A DNA stretch of 64,000 bases from Lichenostomus cassidix (Eukaryota; Chordata; Aves; Passeriformes; Meliphagidae). Positions 1-11,182 of this stretch are shown here, in pieces. The position numbers and the translations under genes are program-made. The stretch lies in assembly GCA_008360975.2 (NCBI GenBank), contig CM039184.1, positions 54,278,797 through 54,342,796 of the forward strand, in the 5' to 3' direction. Below the pieces are notes generated by a model. The model did no database searches. It worked only from the letters and a program-made list of their open reading frames with translations, and was not told the origin of the DNA. The number at the start of each line of letters is the position of its first letter. Position 1 is the first letter of the stretch.

Positions 1-329
1 TCCAACATGTTCCATCTCCTCTAGTGCCTCCTAGGCATATGTTTTGCCGACACACAGCCTTGCTTAAAGGTGCAATTTTGCATTGCCTGTAAACCCATCC
101 CTCTCACTTGTGAGTAGAAAAAGGGAGAACCAGAAGGATTGATTTACTGAAACAAAAGCAGGCAGATGTAAATTGTCTTCCTAAGGCACGACATTCTCTA
201 CACCCTAGGTGGGATTCCTCCTAATAAGCAGTAGGGATTGGAAAGGGCATGAGAAAGCAATCTGTAACCTCTCTTTAGCTATTCCTGCTTAATACTAATT
301 ATTACTTAATAATGCAAAGCATTTCTATT
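1..329. other. Non-coding, no feature seen
   Basis: AT-rich sequence without a supported gene or a repeat I can name. It runs into the old MIR fragment that follows. Confidence 0.5.
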
Positions 330-510
330 TCCTTGTAAATGTTAAAAGTGCTGTAAAAGCATTAACTAGTTAATTCTCAGGACACCCTTAAGAGGTGGGC
401 ATATGAGTATTATCTCCATTCCATACTTCTTTCCGTAATAAGGGAACAATTAAAATGAAATTGATCAGCTAACTTTATAGAGACCCTAATTCCTACAAAT
501 AGGAAATAAT
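330..510 (-). repeat. MIR SINE fragment, ancient
   Basis: Read on the plus strand this follows the complement of the 3' half of the MIR consensus in order: a segment like TGTTAAAAGTGCTGTAAAAG, then CATTAACTAGTTAATTCTCA, an ACACCCTTAAGAGGTGGG stretch, and TATTATCTCCATT. Beyond that the match weakens through the core. The copy is strongly diverged, as expected of a SINE that spread before birds and mammals separated. The boundaries are approximate. Confidence 0.65.
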
Positions 511-1062
511 AGGCCTAAATGAGTATACTTCTGTGTGTTTAAAAGCAGTATTCATCAGATGGATTACAGCTGATTTTTCAATGTAATTAACTTTGTATCC
601 AAAAATCAACTTTATTGGTTCACTTCTAGTATATTAAGCACAATAGGAGGGATGCCCCATTTTCTCTGGCAATAATCAGGTTCCCTTCAGCCTTGTAATT
701 GATTCAAGCAGGAACCATCTTATTGTCTAGTAAAACAGAGCTTCCTTCCTATTATGCCTTAAGTAGCAGTCAGTCTGGGAAGAAAACAGTTACAATGATA
801 TATGAAGTTAAGACAGATGCCAAATAAATAGATATCTGAGTAAGCTAGAAAGAAAGAATTAAATAGTTTGAAGAATCAATAAAAGGTACTACTTCAGCTA
901 ACCATTGTGCATCTCATCAACGAAACTCTCATTATTGTTCTGATCCTGAGTGCCCCAATAACATTATACCCTGCAAAAACATAGCAAGCCCAATGGCCTC
1001 ACGATCTAATTTGTCAGCTTTCACTTCCTTCCAACAGTTTTTTTATTCTCTCTCCTGTATTC

Positions 1063-1209
1063 TTTATTTTTAAATCTCTGTATAATAATGCTTTATTATT
1101 AAATCTCTGTATAATAATGCTAGTGCACCCCACTGCCAAAGGATCAGTGTCCCTTTATTTTTAAATCTCTGTATAATAATGCTAGTGCACCCCACTGCCA
1201 AAGGATCAG
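1063..1209. repeat. Tandem duplication, three partial copies
   Basis: The string AAATCTCTGTATAATAATGC occurs three times in a row, near 1072, 1101 and 1163. The second and third copies extend through TAGTGCACCCCACTGCC to GGATCAG at 1147 and 1209, a period of 62 bases. The long copies are almost identical, so the last duplication is recent. Nothing in it looks coding. Confidence 0.9.
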
Positions 1210-1300
1210 AGGACTGAAAAGAACTGAATTCACTGTACCCTCTCTTAGAGAGGCTCAGGTACCGAGTTATGGCAAAACCAGCTTGGTAAGGATATTTTAC

Positions 1301-1402
1301 TTTTTTTGGTTGATTGGTTGGTTGCTTTTTGGTTTTGGTGGTTTTTTTGGGGTTTGTTTGTTTGTTTGTTTTGTTTGGTTTTTTCTTTGTTTGTTTGTTT
1401 TA
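1301..1402. repeat. T/G-rich simple repeat, (TTTG)n
   Basis: About 100 bases made almost only of T and G on the plus strand, with runs of GTTT/TTTG units such as GTTTGTTTGTTTGTTT. This is a low-complexity microsatellite. It shows no target duplication and no sign of being a LINE tail. Confidence 0.9.
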
Positions 1403-3902
1403 TTAAATAATAAGTGCATAGTGATGGTGAAAAAAATATTGTAGTTCTGCTGGGAAATTAGTGTAAGGAAAACAGTACATTTCTGCCAGGTGAACGGATC
1501 TCTGAAGGAAGATGAGTGTTATGGGTAGCTAGCGGAGCTTGGACACAGCAAGAGGAATGAGGGAACTGGGTCTCTCCTGGACATGAACCTGATAAGTGGC
1601 TCATTTTCAATATCTACAGTGGAGTCTCTGAGAATTGAATCCATAGCAGTGATTCCTGAAAGAACTGCCAGGACTACTCTAGGCTAGTATTGACACAGGA
1701 AAGCAGGAATCTGACAAGTAATGTTTTAGCCACAACATAAGGATGCCTGTTCCTTAATAATGGAATGAGCTTTTCTGAAATACGAAAAGTCAGTGCATAT
1801 GTCCAGTTTTGGGTTCCTTCCTGGTCAGGTTTGGACAACAGACTCAGAGGAGAGGAGAGAAAGGTGATCAGCCTGAATTCCTCTGGCCAGCAAAGAAATT
1901 TGTGCTGCATATTCTGGGGCTGAGCTTGTGCTTGAAATTGTCACTTCACACAAGGGAAGTCATAAGCCTAAGTTATGTTTCAACATGTGTAGTGTCTAAT
2001 TAGACCCCTATGGCTTTCAGGTTAAAAAAATTCCACCTTTCTGGAGAACCTAGAAGCTGAGGTCTTTATTGGTGAAAAACTCTCTATGGGATATGGCTAA
2101 AAGACACCACATCCCAAGTGCAATAGTGCTGTCTGCACGTGTAGCTCTCTTATGCTGTGTTCTAGTGAGAAATAAAGCACATGAATGAGCCCTTCCCTCC
2201 CAAGCCTTCAGCCAACTCACACCACTGAACAGGAGCAGAGGGCAAACCCTGAGAGCGCTCTCTGTTCTCACGACTGGACAGGAGCTCAAGAAAGTAACCC
2301 TGTAACACCAGCCAGTTCCAGACATCAAGCTGAGATTCTCCTCCTCACTTCCTGTGTGGAGACAAGCAAATTAGGATAAGCCATTTGCAGCATCAGTTGT
2401 CCCATTTCACTGTTTTGGAAAAGCAGGGGAAAACCCAGGGCCAGACACTGCACTCAGCTGGGAAACACCAGCTTTCTTTCCTCTGAGCTGGGGATGTGAA
2501 TGTCTCTGTCCTAATTTGGATACAGCAGGAGGCTCTCAGCGCCAAAGCGCACAGCTCAGACCTCATCATGCACAAGGTGTACATACACTTAATGCAACTG
2601 CTAGTGCAGAGGAGGGAGCAAACTACTTCCTTTTCAGTGGATTTGGCAACATTACAGTTATTCTGATCTGTTCCTGAGTAGTTTTTTTGCCTTTCTTTCT
2701 TCTTTGCCTTTCTTTCTTCTTTGCCCCTTACAATCCCCTCATTGAAAGAAAAATCTGTCGTCTGTTCATTCTCAAAATAGACTTAAGAGCCATTATGTGT
2801 GGGAACCAGATACTAATGGTGCCAGGGCAGTTATTTTACTTTGCCAAATCTTAAGTAAGTGCATGACATGTGAAATGGGGAGGAGGGAGGTCTGTTATTT
2901 TCTTGCAGCTAGATGTGATACACTTGGCTTCTGTAGCTGCCATCCCCATTTGGCAGAGTGGCACATTGAGGTGGAAATGTGAAATAGTTACAAACAACTT
3001 CTGCACTCTCTCCCCGACATGAGTTTAACAGCAAATAATCAAAGGGATGAGTTAAAAGACAATTGAATAATGCCGGTCCAGTTCGGCACTGACCTGCAGC
3101 TTGCAGAATTCTAATATAAATACTAAATTTGCTTAACTCAGTCCCTGCTGCCTTCTTTTTTTAGGTATGGTGTGATAGCTGCAGTCATGCAGCCTTCCCA
3201 TTTCACTCACCCATGAGAGCTGGAATACCAAGTCCATTCCATTTGTCAAAAAGCTTTATTTAGGATAATTTGGCCCAAAAAGTTCAGATCAAGCAGATGC
3301 AGACAGCAGGAGGATTGCAAGCCTAAAGCCAAAAGACTTTGTGAAGGAACATAAGACATTGTTATGGGTAACACAGCTAAAATTTCCTGTTTCCTTTACG
3401 ATATTAAAAATAACAAATGCTCCCCAGAAGATTTATTGACCAGGGCAGAGCATCAAGAGCCGTAGCTCATTCTTGTACCACAATTTAAGAATAAAGAATG
3501 ATATTTTATTTTACCTTTAATCTTCTCTGTGAAACAGAAGGCCAATTTCTTTCCCATTTAATTTCAGAAGAAGGAAGTCCTTCCCACCCTTTATCTGAGA
3601 TGCTTCTTAAAACCTTGCTTATTATTCTAAACAACACCCTTTCATACTAGTTTTAAGGCATTGTCTTACTGATTGTACCAAATCCTTTCACGGATTCTGC
3701 TCTTGAAAGGTTTGGGGTGGTGGTGTTACTCCTAATAAATATGGATGTAAATATAAACAAAAAATATAAATAACCCCTCAATGTTTTGTTTTTATTATCC
3801 AGAAGTTACATTTTATACATTTTTCTTTGGTTCTGCACTGCCCAAATTTTTTTCCAAATTAGTGATGAATACTAATTCAAGCATGGAGAAGTTATTGTTC
3901 CC
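1403..3902. other. Non-coding stretch; one short tandem repeat
   Basis: I see no supported exon. The open frames here (60-90 codons, on both strands, overlapping) have no splice or family support. A short tandem repeat at 2686-2725 is listed separately. Around 2200-2560 the GC content is somewhat higher, but I recognise no repeat there. Confidence 0.5.
2686..2725. repeat. 17-bp tandem repeat, 2.3 copies
   Basis: The pyrimidine-rich unit TTTGCCTTTCTTTCTTC is repeated exactly at 2686-2702 and 2703-2719 and begins a third time at 2720. It is a small minisatellite-like duplication with no other feature attached. Confidence 0.85.
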
Positions 3903-4177
3903 ATATACTGTGGCTAGCACAGGTTTTTCCCATGAGAATTTTTCTTGTGTTTTATAAATAAAGATAAAGTCTGGATGTTGTTGGAACAGTGTCCCAGAAC
4001 TTGGACAGTGCAGGCCTGGCCAATCAGGCCTGGGGGAAGGCTTCTGACTGACCAATCTGGGTGACTTTTGAGAACTCTATATATGTGATGAAATCAAAAC
4101 AATAAAGGTTATTCCTTCTTGCCACTGAGAACTGATGCATTCATTACTCTACTAGCTGCTGAACAGCGACAATATAC
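3903..4177 (+). mobile_element. Solo LTR of an endogenous retrovirus with 6-bp target site duplication
   Basis: A 263 bp element at 3909-4171 begins TGT and ends ACA and is flanked on both sides by the same six bases, ATATAC (3903-3908 and 4172-4177). Inside, in promoter order on the plus strand, are two CCAAT boxes (4020-4024, 4052-4056), a TATA box (TATATAT, 4078-4084) and a polyadenylation signal AATAAA (4101-4106). That is the U3-R-U5 layout of a retroviral LTR. Six-base duplications are typical of alpha- and betaretrovirus-like (ERVK-type) integrases; the class assignment is inference. No primer binding site or gag/pol follows, so this is a solo LTR left by recombination between the two LTRs of a provirus. 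Confidence 0.88.
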
Positions 4178-7100
4178 CAGTAAACAGGTACTTAGTTAAC
4201 AAAGTGAGAGTCAAACCCTTTTCATTATTAGAGTGCACCATTTTCCTAGACAGGTCTGTGAAGAGTCTAACTCTGTGTAAAGTGTTACAAAGAGCATAAG
4301 AACTGTGCTTTCTTCATTTCATCTGTACAAAAGGTTCAGCCAAGAAATCAGACCAGAAAGGCAGTCAATATCAATGAGACATCTCCTTTCCAAAAAAACT
4401 GATAGTTTTCTCTGTCAATAAGATTTAGGCAGGCATTTATTGAATATCATTATCTGCATTTCCCAAAGCATTTTGGTGTAGAAAACCAGAAAACTTTCCT
4501 GTACTTAGTTTCCAACATTTTCTGAATCCTGCTTTAATTTTCAATGTCTAAATGATTTAGGATCTTTTTCTTTAGTATTCAGAAGTGAATGTGGCCTGTT
4601 ACAATGTTTGTAGCTTACTACAGGAGCATTTAAAAGACAAGCTAATAATTTCAGGTATTCAGATAGTGTTTATATCTGAAGGACCTGGGGACGCTTGATC
4701 AGGTGGGATAATCTACTGAATATGACTGAAAGATTGCATGTGGTTTCTTTTTTTTTCCTGGAAAACTTAGGATTTCCTTCGGAAAGTAAATTATCAGGAT
4801 TTTTCTTAACTTTTGTTTTAAGGTGTATTTTTGAGCTTCAGTGGATACTGAAAAAGATGCTATTTTGTCACTAAGTAACAATAAATCAAAACACCTTTTC
4901 CCCAGATAGTTCATCTTTTCTGTTTTTAATTGTGACTCCTTCAGTGACTGTCCTCTTACCCACAGAGGAAGCAATTAACCTGCTTTATGAGTAAAGTCAT
5001 TGGACTAGCAACTGAGAGAAGTGAGCATCCAAGTAGTTCAAACAAAGCCACAAGGTTCTATCCTGGAAGCAAAGGAGGTGACCTGGAATCTAAGCTTAGC
5101 CTACTGCAACTAAAAAACCCAAGGAAAAAAGGTTGTGAGTTGAAAGAGACTGAGCTTATTTGGTATAAAATGATGTGAAGCTTCAAGGATCAAGCAAACT
5201 GCTTGTAGTTTCTCTCCATTTCATTCTTGGAGAACAGATGGGATGTGCATGGGGCTAAATAGAATAAAATATACAAAAAATATACTTTAGTTTTAGCACT
5301 GATTTATTAGCTCAGCTAAACTAAACCAGAAAACCACAAATCCACAAGACCTTGGAAATGGGTAAAAGTGAGGAAAATTATTGTAACCTATAATACTGTC
5401 TGCCCTCTTTTCACTGATATAGCCAGGACCTAGCAAGCTTCAGACTCCATTTGACTGAAAGCCTCAATAGAGATGTAGAACCACAAAAATATATGGAATG
5501 CAGAGTAAAATAGAGTAAAGCAAGGCCATTGTAGTTTGCTTGCCTTTGGTACATAATGATCTTAATATAAAGGACTGAAGTTTTGTAAGATTTGACAGAA
5601 AAATTAGATTTGTATCAGAGGATACCTCTCCTGTCCTCTGAACCTCAGAATTAATGGTGAAGGCAGTTAAATGTGGAGGAGCTCATTAATCTGTCTGTGT
5701 CTGGAGTGTCTTACACAGATACCATGCTAATCAATGCCTGCGAGGTAGTTAGCATTGTGCTTATGTAAGCAGCACTGTACAGGCACAAAATCTACTGTTC
5801 TTTACTCACACAGTGTTTGAACTAATATTTATTTAATTTTGTTTAATAGTGTCAGTCGGCAGTCTGAAACTGTTAGCCTTTTTTTGCAGGAGGTGAGTGA
5901 ATTGAAATCATAAAATAGCACAATTAGTTGAAGATTTTTTTCTCTGAAAATTCCTTGCTCTGAATGAAGTTTAAATTCTGAAAAATATTTATGCAGAAAA
6001 TAAATACTCCACTTTACCCCTATTTCTCTGGTGCTGTGAGAAACCTATGTGAAGGAGAAAAACCTACTGTTGCCCTTAAATGTTAAATATTAAATGTTTT
6101 CTACCCCTGCAGTTTATAAGGCAGGAAATTGCCAGTGCATCTTTCATGGCATCAAATAAATGCAGTAAAGCCTTAATTATCAATGTCTATCAGTGCTGAG
6201 GCTAATGCAGACATAAATAAAAGTTACAAATGCTGCTACACATTCAGTATAAAGCAGAGCATAGATGTAAAGATTAATAAACTAAAGGAAATCAAAAAGT
6301 TTCTGTTGAGTGCCACAAACAGATGCACTGAGAAAAGCTACTCTTTCACTGAGGCATTAAGCTCAAAGCATTACAAACATGTCAAAAAATGAAAGATTTT
6401 TATACAGAACTAAATATTGTTCAGTGATAAAAATAGCTTTCTTCATTCTTGGTTAAACAGAAGGGAAGTACCCTAACAGTAGTAAAGGTCCTTATCAGCA
6501 GAGAACAATAAAAAACTGATGGAGGGAAGTAATCTTTCTCATCTCAGAGGACTACTACAGTTGTTATATTACGATTGTTGCCGATTATCTATATGCAAGA
6601 CTCTACAGTATCTTTCAGATTAATTTAGCATCTTAGGAATCCATTATACCTTTTTGGGAAGTGACTCAATCTGGAGATTTCTAGTGAGTGTAAATGAAGG
6701 CAGTAGCTTTCATCTCAGTACAGCCTGCATGCCGTAAACGTTTGAATGATGTGATGCAGTTGTGAGTTTTTTACAAATATTTGACAGCAGCAGTTATATA
6801 AATCTCCAATATGATTTTGATACAAAAAATAAATAACATAAAATGGTTGAATTTCTTTTTTGGGGAAGGGAAGGGTTGAGAATCTCTCTGTTTGCTTCAG
6901 GGTATTTACATGACTCCTGTTGCCACAGACCCAGGCACAGGGACCCCACTTTGCACCTCTGATGGGGTTCTGTCCCATTGCCTTTGAGGTCCTGTGGCAC
7001 AAGCTGCACGGATTGTATCACATCAGGGTGAGGCAGCAGCTCCTGAAAGACTGAAAAGCAAGGCTTTCCTGCTCCAAACAGAATTGAACACCTCTGTGTC

Positions 7101-10100
7101 AGAGCCCTTGGCAAATTTCTGAGCACAATCATAGTTTATCTTACACATGGCAGCCATTGCTTCCACTATCTGACCCAGAATAACCTTTTAAGGCATCATG
7201 TGTTCCTTTGAGTTGCTTGTCAAAATCCATAGTTCTGCTGAAGCATAGAAGTCCAGCTGTTTATGCCTCTCTTTAAGTAATCTTATATGTTAACTTTACT
7301 GTATTTGCTCTTACCCCAAAACTTGATGTCTCTAAAAGTTTAAATAATGTCCATTGATCTGGCAGAAGATCAGGAATGGTGAGAATAATGGATTTATTGT
7401 GCTGCATGCAGATTTTTGGACATAGCTTTGCCATATATATTCGAAAAGGAAAGGTATGTGACATTTATAAATGTAATCTCTCCCAACAGACAGATCTAGA
7501 CTAAATGTGCTATGATGATTATTAAGATAAATAATCAGAATGATTATAAAATGGAGAGTTGGTTTGAGTATGTGGAGGATGAATTTTCTGTCCAATTTAT
7601 GCAGAAGTAACTACCTAAGGAGACAAAGCAAATATTTTAATTGCATAGTGCATGGTGTTTTGCCTGTTGTTTAGCCCTACAGTCATATATCAGACTGATT
7701 AGTGAATATTTAACACAGGAACCAGATACTTTTATAGCCTGTGAGAAGTAATTCCCTAACTAAAGGAAGAGAGGCAGTCAGGGAGCCAAACTATGGCACT
7801 TCCCTAGTACTAATAAAAGCACTTCTGTTTCAGCTACATGGAGTTCTCTTTGCTCTAGACCTATATATACTTCTCAGGAGAAGATAAATTCATGTGTAAT
7901 GTATCACTGGTTTTCAATTTCATTGTGATGAACCCACAGGGTGAATTACATAGTCCATCCTGTGTTTTACAGAAAAGTGAAATTACAATGTGCCCTCTAT
8001 GTGGTCCAGGGGATATTGATTAAACTGCTTCAGAGTTTGAAGAAGAAGAAAAAAATAATGTACTGATTTTCCTCATCTACATATTTTCTTCTCATCTTGC
8101 CATTTAGTAGCAATAATTAGTTTGCAGAAGTCAACAAGACTTATTTTCTTGCTTGAAATACCACCCTTTATAAGAGACTTCAGGAGATCTGGGAGTGTAT
8201 TCTGCACACAGAAACTTAACAGAATGTCTTTGGGAACTCTTGTTTCTTATTCTTTTCTTAGCTTGAATAGCAGACATCATCATAATGCCTGTTTGCTTGC
8301 AACTTGTAAGCACACAGATATGTGAAAAAGGAAAGCCCACAGAGACACTCCAATATTGCAGGGTAAGCTGAAGTGAGAAATACTTAATGCCATTCCAGAG
8401 ATTCACTGGCAAAAAGCTGCAAATGAAAATCATTACAATGAGTATAAAATTATTATAAAACTGTCACATTTCTAATATTTCATATCACTTCTGACCATAA
8501 GCTCCACAGCTATAAAAGCAATATCTTTTGCTCTTCTATGTGCGCAGATGATGGTTTGCATTCTTCAGGGCTTATCATGTTAAAATGCCTTTAATTATGT
8601 TCCAGACAGCTGTTCAGAATGTACTCTTAAACCTCGTCAAGGTCAAAACCTTACTTCTTGCTGATCCTCAGATCATCATTCTGTGATTTCTGTTTCACTC
8701 ACATAATATCTCTGCTATTGCTGGGAATCACTGTACAGACCCATAGGCCACGCCAATGTGACTTCATCAACTGTCCCTAGAGGTTCAGATGCTGATGTGC
8801 TGATGTGCTGAGGACCCTTTGCTAATCCTTAAAGGTCAGATAGATTGAAAACTTGTGTATGTTATTTCATATTTGAAGAAGGTACTAATATTGTTAAGTT
8901 AACCTTTCTGTTCCCCCCTGCCTTCCCTTGTGCCTGGGGACATGAATATCAAACATATGGTAAACAGAAGAAGCATCTTACAAACTTGTGTTTCTGGTGA
9001 CATTTTGTAATGAAAATGCAAAAGAAGTCATTGGTTCCAATCACAACCATAACTAGGCACCTTGAAAACCCCAGTCTGTTCATGGTTTGTGTTGAATTTA
9101 AAGAATTGCTAGCTATGTGGCACACACTAATAGACTCTACTCCCAAACCATTCATTTAAACTCAGACACAAAAACTCAAGAATCTTCTTCATGGATCACT
9201 GCACTTGTTAACAAGTATCAAATAGGATAAATTGTATATTATAACACTGTCCACTAGCTCTGCTCTATTTAAATCTTTCAGTGTTTCTATTATTATAACA
9301 CCCCTTCCTGAGGGAATGATAGCATCCCCCAGTTATAAGAAAAGTGATATAAATTGATATTTTGCCTTTTAGTACATCTGCGCCTTATGAAATATTCTGA
9401 CCAGTGTATATGCCAGGAACTTTAAGGAAACAAACTTCCACAATCTGAAGCAATTACAAACTTCCCCAATCTTTATGACCTCTCTTGCAGTGTCCTCAGA
9501 TAGACACAGAGGCCCATTGTGAATAAATTACTGCAAATATGCTTCAGCTCATTAATTGAATCCATAATAAAATGAACTTCTGAAAAAGTGCAAGCTACTA
9601 TACACAGTAAGATAAACAAATATATTGACTCTGTTAAATATGAAATGAAGGGCTATCTTTAAAACCAAACTGAATGTACGTCTATATTTCGTTCACATAA
9701 CTATGAGTCAGAAAAGGAACAGTCCCTTTGAAATGAATAAAAATTAGCATAACAATGAAATAAAATGCAGTCATTGGAAAAAAATGACCTTAACTTTCAT
9801 TTAAGACAATAGCTAAGCATAACAAACACCCAGTCCAAAAGAACTTTCCAGTATGGATATCATATTCAAATAAATAACAAGTCATGTCTTATCAAATCCA
9901 TCTTAGGCTTTATACCATTTTTCAAAAAGAAATTTTCTATTTTATACTTCTGGTCACTTAAAGCACAGTTTTCCTTACCAGGAATTTAAACAGAGCTGTA
10001 ATTTTTAGTTAGATACTGGGAGAAAATAATAACATATATGAAGTCTTTAGAAAATGGAATTTTAAAATTTCCTTTCTTGGTAATAGAGTTGCATACTTAC

Positions 10101-10289
10101 TTCTCTGTCCAGTCTACTAAAAATTGAATGCAATGTCAATTTAAGTGTTACCTTCAGAAGATAGATCTGGTCCAAAAGGAAAAATATAAGCAGCATGCAA
10201 GATGTAATGTCAGTAAGAAAACTTAATGGGTCACAATGGATAGGGTAACATTGTTTATGTTAAACATTACATTTTAAACATTGTTTAAC
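4178..10289. other. Non-coding stretch without recognisable features
   Basis: About 6.1 kb of AT-rich sequence with no supported gene. The segment near 6840-7130 is more GC-rich and open in two minus frames, but it resembles no family I know. There is a minor triplication of TGATGTGC near 8790. I could not name any dispersed repeat here. Confidence 0.5.
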
Positions 10290-11182
10290 ATATTCGTCAA
10301 TGGCTTGGATGAAGGTCCAGGTGCCTCCACTGACGACACAAAGCTGGGAGCAGCTTTGGGCTGATTCCCCTGGGTGCTGTGCAGCCCTTCAGAAGTACCT
10401 GGATGGGTTGGAGAGATGGGCAGAAAGGAACCATCTGAAATTCAGCAAAGGCAAATGCAGGGTCCTGCACCAGGGGAGGAATAACCCCTGGCACCAGCAC
10501 ATGCTGGGGGCTGGCCTGCTGGAAAGCAGCTCTGCAGAGCTGGGGGTGCTGGGGGACAAGCTGTCCATGAGCCAGCAGAGCCCTTGTGACCAAGAGGGCC
10601 AATGGAGTCCTGGGGTGCACTGGGAGCATTGCCAGCTCGCTGAGGGAGGTCACCCTGTTCCTCTACTCAGCCCTGGTGAGGTGTGTCTGGAGTGACCAGT
10701 TCAGGACTCCTCAGTACCAGAGAGCCATGGAGCTCCTGGAGCAGGTCCAGAGCAGGGTGACAAAGATGATGGAGGGACAGGAGCATCTCTGTTACAAGGA
10801 CAGGCAGAGGGAGCTGGGCCTGTTCAACCTGGACAAGAGCTGATTGAGAGAGAACCTCATCAATGTCTATAAGTGTCTGAAGGGAGGGTGTCAGGAGGAT
10901 GGAGTCAGGCTGTGCTCTGGGGTGCCAAGCAATAGCAATGGGAACAAAATGTTTCCCAGGAAGCTTTACCTGAACATGAGGAAGAACTTCTTTACTGTGC
11001 AGGTGACTGCAAATGGAACAGGTTGCCCAGAGAGTGTGTGGAGTCTCCCTCACTGGAGATACTAGAAAATGCAATCCTGGGCCATGTGCTCTAGGATGAC
11101 CCTGCTTGAGCAGGGAGGTTGGACCAGATAACCAACCCATTGTAGTCGCTTCCAACCTGACCCATTCTCTGATTCTGTGATT
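10290..11182 (+). mobile_element. CR1 LINE, 5'-truncated, end of ORF2 plus 3' UTR
   Basis: A 0.9 kb copy of the avian CR1 retrotransposon. It starts inside the last part of the reverse transcriptase ORF (GTCAATGGCTTGGATGAAGG, then ACACAAAGCTGGGAGCAG) and continues through GGCCAATGGAGTCCTGGGG and AACATGAGGAAGAACTTC to the typical end TGACCCTGCTTGAGCAGG and GATTCTGTGATT. CR1 copies lack poly(A) and usually lack target duplications, and this one has neither. It is the longest and best preserved CR1 here, but the frame is broken (separate open pieces at 10300-10695, 10586-10843 and 10844-11065), so it is a dead copy. The high GC content against an AT-rich background is explained by the element. 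Confidence 0.93.

Noticed and set aside
6794..7132. GC-richer segment open in two minus frames (95 and 112 codons)
   Set aside because: No matching family, and the two frames overlap each other. Possibly an unrecognised old repeat, not supportable as a gene.
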